Positions 1-5,716 of a stretch of 9,029 bases of DNA are shown here, piece after piece. A program made the translations under genes and the position numbers. The stretch covers positions 188-9,216 of the forward strand of contig DBWX01000006.1 of the NCBI GenBank assembly GCA_002309175.1. The letters run 5' to 3'. The notes below the pieces were generated by a model. The model ran no database searches. It saw only the letters and a list, made by a program, of their open reading frames with translations, and was not told the origin of the DNA. The stretch's first letter is position 1. Every line of letters begins with the position of its first letter. The DNA is from Ruminococcaceae bacterium UBA1227. GTDB lineage: Bacteria; Bacillota; Clostridia; Oscillospirales; Acutalibacteraceae.

Positions 1-2027
1 GCCTGACGCTGCATGTTAGCTCCCATCAGGGCTCGGTTACCGTCGTCGTTCTCAAGGAAGGGTATCATCGCGGAGGCGACGGATACCATCATACGCGGTG
101 AGATATCTACGTAGTCAACGCGGCTCTTGTCGACCTCAACGATCTCGTCACGGTGACGGCAGACGATTCTCTGGTTTACGAAGCAGCCGTTCTCATCAAG
201 GGGCTCGGTAGCCTGAGCGACTACGAAGCGGTCCTCCTGATCGGCAGTGAGGTAATCGACCTGATCGGTGACCCTGCCGGTGGCCTTGTCGACCTTCTGA
301 TAGGGGGCGATCATAAAGCCGTACTCATTTACCTTCGCGTAAGACGCGAGGTAGGATATAAGTCCGACGTTCGGGCCTTCAGGGGTCTCGATCGGGCACA
401 TACGGCCGTAGTGGCTGTAGTGAACGTCACGGACTTCGAATCCGGCGCGGTCACGTGAGAGACCGCCGGGGCCGAGGGCCGAAAGACGTCTCTTGTGAGT
501 GAGCTCTGCAAGAGGGTTCGTCTGGTCCATAAACTGTGAAAGAGGAGATGAACCGAAGAACTCCTTGATGGCGGCAACAACGGGTCTGATGTTGATGAGC
601 GCCTGAGGAGTGGCCTTCTCGGGTTCCTGAGCCTGAAGAGACATACGCTCTTTTATGACTCGCTCCATACGTGTGAAGCCGATTCTGAACTGATTCTGAA
701 GCAATTCGCCGACTGAACGGATACGGCGGTTGCCGAGGTGGTCGATATCATCGGTCGTGCCTACGTTTGAAGCGAGGCAGTTCATATAGTTGATGGACGC
801 GAAGATATCGTCGATGATGATGTGCTTCGGGATGAGGTCGTCGCAGCGCTCCTTGAGAGCGGTGAGAACAGCCGTCTTCTTAGGCTTGCCCTCGAGAATC
901 TCCATGAGGATGCTGTAGCGTACCTTCTCGTTGATTGCTATTGCCTCGAGGTCGTCCTGTGTGATCTTGAGACCGGAGAGGTACGGAAGAGGATCAACCA
1001 TGCCGTTTGAAACGACCTTTACTTCCTTACCTTCGACATCGAGTACGGCATGCATGACACCGGCCTGCTCAATCTCATAGGCCTTGTCAGCCGTGATTAT
1101 CTCGCCTGCGTCTGCAAGGACTTCACCTGTCGCCTCGTTGATGACGGGAGTGGCAAGCTTGTGACCCACAAGTCTGTGGGAGATGGCGAGCTTCTTGTTG
1201 TACTTATAGCGACCTACTCTTGAGATGTCATAGCGATGAGCATCGAAGAAGAGACCGTCAAGATGTGCCTGTGCGGACTCGAGCGTGGGCGGCTCACCGG
1301 GACGAAGCTTCTTGTAAACTTCGAGGAGAGCTTCCGCGGCATTCTTTGTGGAATCCTTCTCAAGTGTGGCCATAATCCTCTCATCTGCGCCGAAGAAATC
1401 GAGGATCTCCTGGTTTGAGCCGAGGCCCAGTGCGCGGATGAAAGTGGTGATGTAGAGTTTTCTGTTTTTGTCTATGCGGACATAGAACAGGTCATTCTGG
1501 TCGGACTCATACTCAAGCCATGCACCGCGGTTGGGGATGACCGTTGATGTGAAGAGTTCCTTACCTGTCTTGTCGTGGGTCATGTCAAAATACACGCCCG
1601 GGGAACGGACGAGCTGCGATACTATAGCGCGCTCCGCACCGTTGATGACGAATGTGCCGCTCTCAGTCATGAGAGGGAAATCGCCCATATAGACGTCTGA
1701 CTCCTTAACCTCGCCCGTCTCCTTGTTGTAAAGTCTTACCTTTACGCGGAGAGGTGCGGCATAAGTCGCGTCTCTTTCCTTACACTCCTTGACCGTGTAC
1801 TTCGGTGTCTCATCGAGTTTGTAGTCGATGAACTCAAGTACCAGGTTGCCGGTGTAATCAGTAATCTCGTCGACGTCTCTGAAGACTTCCTTCAGACCTA
1901 CGTCGAGGAACCACTTGTATGAGTTCTTCTGCACCTCAATGAGGTTGGGCATTTCCATGACCTCGTTGATTTTTGCGAAGTTCATTCGAGTGGTACTGCC
2001 GAGACTGGTCGGCTTAACGTTTACCAT
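1..2027 (-). CDS. rpoB: RNA polymerase beta subunit, N-terminal 675 codons (3' end cut by window edge)
   Basis: Beta subunit of DNA-dependent RNA polymerase, part of the catalytic core and the target of rifampicin. Reading minus from ATG 2027, the frame is open to the left edge and ends in [11 protein letters not shown], a conserved RpoB stretch. Other landmarks are [16 protein letters not shown] near residue 25, [31 protein letters not shown] and PIETPEGPN. The rifampicin pocket, [18 protein letters not shown] at about residues 497-514, keeps Gln498, Asp501, His511 and Ser516 (E. coli Q513, D516, H526, S531), so no classical resistance substitution is present. The start is set by GGAGTG at 2036-2041, 8 nt upstream. 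rpoC would be expected beyond the left edge. The upstream neighbour is a zinc-ribbon operon, not rplL. The identity is certain; only the C-terminal half is missing. Confidence 0.98.
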   Translation of the reverse strand, partial: MVNVKPTSLGSTTRMNFAKINEVMEMPNLIEVQKNSYKWFLDVGLKEVFRDVDEITDYTGNLVLEFIDYKLDETPKYTVKECKERDATYAAPLRVKVRLYNKETGEVKESDVYMGDFPLMTESGTFVINGAERAIVSQLVRSPGVYFDMTHDKTGKELFTSTVIPNRGAWLEYESDQNDLFYVRIDKNRKLYITTFIRALGLGSNQEILDFFGADERIMATLEKDSTKNAAEALLEVYKKLRPGEPPTLESAQAHLDGLFFDAHRYDISRVGRYKYNKKLAISHRLVGHKLATPVINEATGEVLADAGEIITADKAYEIEQAGVMHAVLDVEGKEVKVVSNGMVDPLPYLSGLKITQDDLEAIAINEKVRYSILMEILEGKPKKTAVLTALKERCDDLIPKHIIIDDIFASINYMNCLASNVGTTDDIDHLGNRRIRSVGELLQNQFRIGFTRMERVIKERMSLQAQEPEKATPQALINIRPVVAAIKEFFGSSPLSQFMDQTNPLAELTHKRRLSALGPGGLSRDRAGFEVRDVHYSHYGRMCPIETPEGPNVGLISYLASYAKVNEYGFMIAPYQKVDKATGRVTDQVDYLTADQEDRFVVAQATEPLDENGCFVNQRIVCRHRDEIVEVDKSRVDYVDISPRMMVSVASAMIPFLENDDGNRALMGANMQRQ

Positions 2028-2085
2028 TGACTTTTCACTCCGTTCAGTAATATTTCCTGTTCTAAAATCGGCTTAATAATAAAAC

Positions 2086-2130
2086 AAGTGGCGAAATTAT
2101 ACTTGAGTTCAAGTATAAAATCAACCACTT
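2086..2130. repeat. Nested inverted repeat covering the rpoB promoter
   Basis: The core is a perfect 10-bp inverted repeat, TTATACTTGA (2097-2106) and TCAAGTATAA (2109-2118), with a 2-bp centre. Outside it lie a second pair of arms, AAGTGG (2086-2091) and CCACTT (2125-2130), separated from the core by 5 and 6 bp. The core fills the whole promoter spacer and five of the six -10 bases. It could be an operator for a dimeric regulator. In RNA arriving from the upstream operon it could instead fold into a hairpin followed by GTTTTATTATT, which resembles a weak terminator. The symmetry is seen directly; the role is inference. Confidence 0.75.
2096..2124 (-). promoter_or_regulatory. Predicted sigma-A promoter of rpoB
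   Basis: On the minus strand there is a -35 box TTGATT (2119-2124), a spacer of exactly 17 bp (2102-2118) and a perfect -10 box TATAAT (2096-2101). Transcription would start near 2089, giving a leader of about 62 nt before rpoB. The match to the vegetative consensus is very good. It fits with rpoB being transcribed independently here and not only by read-through from an upstream ribosomal protein operon. Confidence 0.8.
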
Positions 2131-2183
2131 TTTTAAAAGTTATTAATACACCCAGCCGGGCATTTTGTCGCGGACCCCTCCGG

Positions 2184-2591
2184 TTATTCGGAAAGCATCG
2201 CATCAATCTCCGTAGCGATGGTCTTTGCGACCTCGCCCATGTCTTTTCTGGCAGTGTCCATTTTTGCCTTACAATCGGCAGCTCTGGCATTATCATCCGC
2301 AGCCTCATAAGCGACATAGAGAATCTCCGCGTTCAGATAGTCGACAGCGGCATAAGGGACCTTGTAGTCCTCGCCGTCCTTGCCGAGTGCTCTGTCGTGA
2401 AGGGCGCTGCCTACTGCAGAATCGTAATCATGTCTCTTTACGGCATTGAGTATGGTGTCGGGTCCGTTGGTATACTCACTGTAACCGGAGAATATCTTTG
2501 AAAAGGCAACAATCGCAAATATCGCTATCAAAACGGCAAGGACCGCAACGGCTACAGTAAACCAGTTGAAATTAATCTTCTTTTTCGCCAT
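2184..2591 (-). CDS. Small single-pass membrane protein, third gene of the zinc-ribbon operon
   Basis: A 135-residue protein of unknown function. It has a short basic N-terminus (MAKKKINFNW), one strong hydrophobic helix at about residues 11-30, then an acidic, helix-rich domain of about 100 residues that should lie outside the membrane. It has no zinc ribbon, unlike its two upstream neighbours. An Asp-Tyr motif at residues 55-56 (NAVKRHDYDSAV) aligns with similar motifs in both neighbours at a comparable distance from the membrane helix, so it may be a shortened paralogue. Its start overlaps the end of the preceding gene by 20 bp and has its own strong ribosome site, GGAGGAG, about 8 nt upstream, implying translational linkage. 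No clear intrinsic terminator follows the stop before the rpoB promoter. It is real by context and coding pattern; the function is not recognised. Confidence 0.8.
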   Translation of the reverse strand: MAKKKINFNWFTVAVAVLAVLIAIFAIVAFSKIFSGYSEYTNGPDTILNAVKRHDYDSAVGSALHDRALGKDGEDYKVPYAAVDYLNAEILYVAYEAADDNARAADCKAKMDTARKDMGEVAKTIATEIDAMLSE

Positions 2592-3342
2592 TATAGTTCT
2601 CCTCCAGCAATACGATTATTCTCGCCTCGGACATCGCGGAAATATTTCCGGCATCCTCCAAAGGGACATTCAGATAGGCGGATACAAGCACCGCAACCTG
2701 ATTCTGAAGATCTTCCAGATAAGCTGTTTTCTCAGGTGTGTAACAGCCCTTTTCCTCATACCATTCGCCGAGATCACATGCCTCATTTATCTTGGAGATA
2801 TCCTTGCCGATTTCGGTCAGGAGTTCCTCTTCCGAAGCATAGTAAGTCTTTTCCTGATCATCAAGTCTGCGGGACAGTATCTGAAGAATATTTCCGTAAA
2901 AATATGAGTAGTAACTCGAGGCCTGCTCAACCGCGTAATACTCATCAAATCCGTCAGAATAACTGATATGATTCGCGTCCATATACTCATCGACAGCGAG
3001 GTAATCACGCTCTTCCATAAGCGCATTGATTGCAGCCTTATGCTGAGTTGCTTTTGCCAGGACTGCCTTCTCTCTGCGGGAATAACTCAGGTCGTCCGCC
3101 GACAGGGCCAGAATAAGGAAAGCGGCGGCAATTGCAGCCATTACCGCAAGGATTGTTATGCGGATTGTCTTGGTCTGGAAACGCTTTGTCTCGGCGATTA
3201 CATCCTGCTTCGTCGCAGTGTAATCTGCCTCATAGTGCTCCATTGACTCCTGATGCTCTTTGGCAAATTTATTCTCTTTGCCGCAATAGGGACAGTATTT
3301 GTCCTCAATGTTTAGATTGTTATTACAGTAAGGACACTTCAT
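2572..3342 (-). CDS. Zinc-ribbon, single-pass membrane protein (256 aa)
   Basis: The N-terminus is a compact zinc ribbon, Cys3-x2-Cys6 and Cys17-x2-Cys20 (CPYC twice), predicted to bind one zinc ion in the cytoplasm. A charged linker of about 40 residues follows, then one transmembrane helix at about 62-80 preceded by Lys/Arg residues (cytoplasmic N-terminus). The remaining 175 residues form an acidic, Tyr-rich, helical extracytoplasmic domain. It contains the Asp-Tyr motif at 113-114 (NALMEERDYLAVDEYM) shared with its neighbours. Its ATG overlaps the upstream stop by 4 bp (ATGA type) and its 3' end overlaps the next gene by 20 bp. The zinc ribbon-helix-outer domain layout recalls TcaA-like proteins, but I see no sequence basis for naming it so. 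Substrate, partner and function are unknown. Confidence 0.88.
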   Translation of the reverse strand: MKCPYCNNNLNIEDKYCPYCGKENKFAKEHQESMEHYEADYTATKQDVIAETKRFQTKTIRITILAVMAAIAAAFLILALSADDLSYSRREKAVLAKATQHKAAINALMEERDYLAVDEYMDANHISYSDGFDEYYAVEQASSYYSYFYGNILQILSRRLDDQEKTYYASEEELLTEIGKDISKINEACDLGEWYEEKGCYTPEKTAYLEDLQNQVAVLVSAYLNVPLEDAGNISAMSEARIIVLLEENYNGEKED

Positions 3343-3839
3343 CCCTTCTCACCTCCGGTATCAGATTCAAATTCTTCATCAAGTATCTTGGTAAACTCAT
3401 CGTAGTGCTGCCAGTCCCATACATGATGATCCCTGTTCTCATCGGAATAAATGATATCAAAACAGGCATCGTAATCCCCTTCCTCAAAGTACTTATCAAG
3501 TACCGGGAATGTCTCCTGCTGCCAGAGGAGTTCCTCCTCCGCGCTGTACTTTTCATGGAACAGCAGATACTCCTGAAGCTTGGCGGCGCCGACGATGAGA
3601 AGGATTATTGCGGCGACGATGATTACGGCCCGAAGGGCCTTTTTGCCGCTCGTCGTCGCCTCTTTTTTATAGTCGGCACGCGCCTCGTCGTCTACGACGT
3701 CGAGGGCCTGACGCTTATCCTCAAGATCGGACATGTATTTCTTTTCCATGCCGGGGGCATAAAGAAAACCGCAATACGGACATTTGACTTCGGCTTCATC
3801 AAATTCGGCATCGCAGTTCTGACATTTAACTATAGCCAT
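3339..3839 (-). CDS. Zinc-ribbon, single-pass membrane protein (166 aa), first gene of the operon
   Basis: The N-terminal zinc ribbon has Cys6-x2-Cys9 and Cys20-x2-Cys23 (CQNC and CPYC). A charged cytoplasmic linker follows to about residue 68, then a strongly hydrophobic helix at about 69-86 (Val/Ile/Leu-rich) preceded by Lys-Lys-Ala-Leu-Arg. The outer domain is about 80 residues, acidic, with an Asp-Tyr motif at 122-123 (DKYFEEGDYDACFDIIY) matching those in the two downstream genes. The start is supported by GGGGAG at 3845-3850, 5 nt upstream of the ATG, and by a promoter at 3871-3879. Its stop overlaps the next start by 4 bp, so the pair is probably translationally coupled. No catalytic motif is visible. 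A sensor or scaffold across the membrane is possible, but that is inference. Confidence 0.87.
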   Translation of the reverse strand: MAIVKCQNCDAEFDEAEVKCPYCGFLYAPGMEKKYMSDLEDKRQALDVVDDEARADYKKEATTSGKKALRAVIIVAAIILLIVGAAKLQEYLLFHEKYSAEEELLWQQETFPVLDKYFEEGDYDACFDIIYSDENRDHHVWDWQHYDEFTKILDEEFESDTGGEKG

Positions 3840-3870
3840 AAACTCTCCCCTATCGTCATCTTTACATAGG

Positions 3871-3879
3871 ATTATAACA
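3871..3879 (-). promoter_or_regulatory. Extended -10 promoter of the zinc-ribbon operon
   Basis: On the minus strand TGTTATAAT provides a perfect -10 (TATAAT, 3871-3876) with the extended TG element one base upstream. No good -35 lies at 16-18 bp, which is usual for extended -10 promoters. The expected start near 3864 gives a leader of about 25 nt carrying the GGGGAG ribosome site. Confidence 0.6.
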
Positions 3880-3888
3880 CAGTCGCAA

Positions 3889-3917
3889 TTGACTATGCAC
3901 TAAAATTCATATAAAAT
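3889..3917 (+). promoter_or_regulatory. Predicted sigma-A promoter of ndk
   Basis: TTGACT (3889-3894), a 17-bp spacer and TAAAAT (3912-3917) form a good vegetative promoter on the plus strand. The leader would be about 28 nt and AT-rich. A short dyad, AGTC-N6-GACT (3881-3894), covers the -35 and lies between this promoter and the divergent -10 box at 3871-3876. The ndk ribosome site AGGAGTG is at 3940-3946. Confidence 0.7.
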
Positions 3918-3951
3918 ATTTTCAACGAAAAAATTTTTCAGGAGTGAAAGA

Positions 3952-4359
3952 ATGGAAAGAACATACATTATGCTCAAGCCCGACTGCGTTGAACGCGGAC
4001 TTGTCGGCGAAATCATAAGCAGAATCGAAAGAAAAAGCTTCAAAATCGCAAATATCAAAATGCTTCATCTCGACGAGGCAATTCTCCGTGAACACTATGC
4101 TCACATTGTTGACATACCCGTTTTCCCCCAGATCATCGAGTTCATGACATCCGGTCCGTGCATCGGCATGATCGTTGAGGGCGAAGGCGCAATCGCAGGT
4201 ATGAGAAAGCTCATGGGCCCCACAAAGTATGAGGACTCCCTGCCCGGCACCATCCGCGGCGACTTCGCGACATCCACACAACACAACCTCATCCACGGCT
4301 CAGACTCACCGGAAAATGCCGAAATCGAAATCAGACGCTTCTTCGGCCCCGACGCATAA
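3952..4359 (+). CDS. ndk: Nucleoside diphosphate kinase
   Basis: Transfers the gamma phosphate from ATP to other nucleoside diphosphates through a phosphohistidine, balancing NTP and dNTP pools in the cytoplasm. At 135 residues it is a normal bacterial length. Visible landmarks are MLKPD with Lys9, HYA at 48-50, SGP near 67-69, PGTIRGDFA at 98-106 with Arg102, Asn112, and catalytic His115 in NLIHGSDS. Relative to human NDPK the offset is a constant 3 residues. Two departures stand out: the Thr-Asn-Pro of the Kpn loop reads Thr-Lys-Tyr (91-93), and the base-stacking Phe60 position is Val57. From memory the TKY form occurs in other Clostridia, so this looks like a subfamily and not damage. The start is fixed by AGGAGTG 5 nt upstream. 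Monocistronic: own promoter, terminator directly after it. Confidence 0.97.
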   Translation: MERTYIMLKPDCVERGLVGEIISRIERKSFKIANIKMLHLDEAILREHYAHIVDIPVFPQIIEFMTSGPCIGMIVEGEGAIAGMRKLMGPTKYEDSLPGTIRGDFATSTQHNLIHGSDSPENAEIEIRRFFGPDA

Positions 4360-4368
4360 TTTTCACAT

Positions 4369-4402
4369 AAAAAGAAGGCACCTTGCGGTGCCTTCTTTTT
4401 TT
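4369..4402. terminator. Bidirectional intrinsic terminator between ndk and the YhfC-type gene
   Basis: The GC-rich stem GAAGGCACC (4374-4382) and GGTGCCTTC (4387-4395) closes a 4-base loop TTGC and extends through A-T pairs to 14 bp (4369-4400). A run of seven T follows on the plus strand, and the A run at 4369-4373 supplies the U tract in the opposite direction. It ends ndk on the plus strand. It also ends the minus-strand operon, whose last stop codon (4401-4403) touches the hairpin. Confidence 0.93.
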
Positions 4403-5222
4403 ATTCAGTTATTTCGGCAGGTTTCTCGGCGCGGTAAGCCTTCAGGGTGAAGAAGGCTGCGACGAGAACGATGGCGAGCATAATCAGTTCAATTGCAAGA
4501 AGCGGTACGAACTGTGTTGCAACAACGAATACGCCGTCAAATACCGCATGAGCAAGAATTGCCGCTATGAAGAGCTGAATCTTTTGGTCTTTTACTGCCC
4601 TGTATACAAGATACGAAAGGCAGATATGAATCAATATTGCACTGATACGCTCAAGGCCGGCAAGGAGGAATTCAGGCGATGCGGTTGTCCAGAGCGGTTC
4701 AATCTGAGCCATGGCCTGATCCATCAGTCCGTCCGGCACATCCTTGAATATCTTCTCGGTGGCGCCTGAGTTTATCAGCAGTGAGAGAGCAATGTTCGAA
4801 ATATAAGTTATGCCGCAGAGGAGTATGGCCTCAATACCGCCGTGGCCGAGACCGTACATAAGCGCGTTCTCTTTTCGGAGCGGTTTCTTCATTACAAACT
4901 TCATTGCAAGGAATCGTCCGGTTTCCTCAAAGAGGCCTGCGGCAAGGCCGCCGTAGATTGCCATAAACGCAAGGTGATCTCTGAAAGCTGCCGCCTGTCC
5001 GGCGTTTGGATCAATGCCGGCAAGTCTTAAAACAATCTGGTGAACCAGGGATTCCAAAACGAGTGCAAAAATGACGAATGTCACCGCACCTATGAGTACG
5101 TTTATGAGTTTGCCGTCTGTTTTCTTCTTTGCGATGATTACGAGAATTATCGGCAGTAGTATTGAGACAGCTGCGCTTATTCCCATGAATACAATCGACA
5201 TGGTCGGTACATTCTGAATCAT
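4401..5222 (-). CDS. YhfC-family intramembrane protease (putative glutamic-type)
   Basis: A 273-residue polytopic membrane protein of about eight hydrophobic segments. Family marks are Glu99-Glu100 in GLFEETGRF, His127 and Glu131 in GLGHGGIEA, Glu191-Arg192, His199, and His225/Asp229 in HAVFD. These are the polar intramembrane residues expected of the YhfC group, related to CAAX/CPBP-type glutamic intramembrane proteases. Protease activity is inferred from family; the substrate is unknown. The start ATG at 5222 sits 2 bp after the stop of the phosphoesterase gene and uses AAGGAG inside that gene's end, so the two are probably coupled. It is the last gene of the minus-strand operon, with its stop directly at the terminator. 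It could process a membrane peptide or protein linked to the neighbouring exporter, but nothing in the sequence proves that. Confidence 0.85.
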   Translation of the reverse strand: MIQNVPTMSIVFMGISAAVSILLPIILVIIAKKKTDGKLINVLIGAVTFVIFALVLESLVHQIVLRLAGIDPNAGQAAAFRDHLAFMAIYGGLAAGLFEETGRFLAMKFVMKKPLRKENALMYGLGHGGIEAILLCGITYISNIALSLLINSGATEKIFKDVPDGLMDQAMAQIEPLWTTASPEFLLAGLERISAILIHICLSYLVYRAVKDQKIQLFIAAILAHAVFDGVFVVATQFVPLLAIELIMLAIVLVAAFFTLKAYRAEKPAEITE

Positions 5223-5224
5223 AA

Positions 5225-5707
5225 TTACAACTCCTTATGCTCGAAAGTTATTTCTCCTGTTTCGTCATTGATTGTTATGACACCGTAGTCGCCGTAGTTT
5301 AAAGCACCGGGATTGAAGAGGTGTACGCCGAGACGCTCCTCGTAAAACTGCCTGTGAGTGTGGCCGAAAAGGGCTACATCGCGGCCGTTTTCCTTCGCGT
5401 CCTTCAGCAGATAATCCGGTCCTGATTTCACACGCTGCTCATAGCCGTGGGTGATGTAGAACCTGTGTCCGCCGATATTCTCAAAGAGGGTGACCGCTTC
5501 ATCGAGAAACATGTCGCAGTTGCCCTTTACCTTATAGATTTTATCGGTATTCAGGACACCGAGTTCACGGGCATCCTTTATGCCGGCGTCAAAATCCCTG
5601 ACACCGTCACCGAGGTGGATTACGGCATCCGCATCCTTATTGTCATAGATAGCATCAAGCACGTACTGACGCTTTCCGTGCGAATCAGACATTACAAGAA
5701 TTTTCAT
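5225..5707 (-). CDS. YfcE-like metallophosphoesterase
   Basis: A 160-residue cytoplasmic phosphodiesterase-type protein of the calcineurin-like YfcE/MJ0936 group. All metal-binding motifs are present in order: Asp8-Ser-His10, Gly33-Asp34 in IHLGDG, Gly62-Asn63-Cys-Asp65, His87 in ITHGYE, and Gly115-His-Thr-His118, followed by FNPGA at 131-135. It should bind two divalent metal ions and hydrolyse phosphodiester bonds. The natural substrate of this group is poorly defined, so none is assigned. Length is usual for the family. The start at 5707 has GAGG about 7 nt upstream, overlapping the permease stop region (10-bp gap), and the gene is followed after 2 bp by the YhfC-type gene. Both facts place it in the operon with the ABC exporter. 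Confidence 0.93.
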   Translation of the reverse strand: MKILVMSDSHGKRQYVLDAIYDNKDADAVIHLGDGVRDFDAGIKDARELGVLNTDKIYKVKGNCDMFLDEAVTLFENIGGHRFYITHGYEQRVKSGPDYLLKDAKENGRDVALFGHTHRQFYEERLGVHLFNPGALNYGDYGVITINDETGEITFEHKEL

Positions 5708-5716
5708 AGTTACCTC

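Larger units (their letters stand above)
2028..2183. other. Intergenic region upstream of rpoB (156 bp)
   Basis: The largest gap in the window. It contains the rpoB leader, promoter and nested inverted repeat, plus about 50 bp toward the upstream gene in which I see only a 4-bp stem, CGGA-CCCC-TCCG (2171-2182), and a small AT dyad (2127-2140). There is no open frame of note and no convincing GC-rich terminator for the upstream operon. Confidence 0.6.
3840..3951. other. Divergent intergenic region (112 bp)
   Basis: Holds the two promoters that fire outward into the zinc-ribbon operon and into ndk. Toward ndk the leader is very AT-rich, with a palindrome AAAATATTTT (3913-3922) overlapping the -10 box, and GAAAAA-A-TTTTTC (3927-3939) just before the ribosome site. 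No riboswitch or small gene is recognisable. Confidence 0.6.

Noticed and set aside
153..458. Plus-strand open frame within rpoB
   Set aside because: Antisense shadow of a highly conserved part of RpoB.
501..560. Possible rifampicin-resistance change in rpoB
   Set aside because: The positions equal to E. coli Q513, D516, H526 and S531 are all wild type.
2028..2089. L10/L12-type autoregulatory leader or riboswitch before rpoB
   Set aside because: The 62-nt leader is AT-rich with no recognisable structured element, and no ribosomal protein gene is present.
2171..2182. Hairpin CGGA-CCCC-TCCG as terminator of the zinc-ribbon operon
   Set aside because: The stem is only 4 bp and no T tract follows it.
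3132..3869. Long plus-strand open frame (245 codons) across the zinc-ribbon genes
   Set aside because: It is antisense to two genes with clear CPYC zinc ribbons, ribosome sites and overlaps, and its translation shows no recognisable domain.
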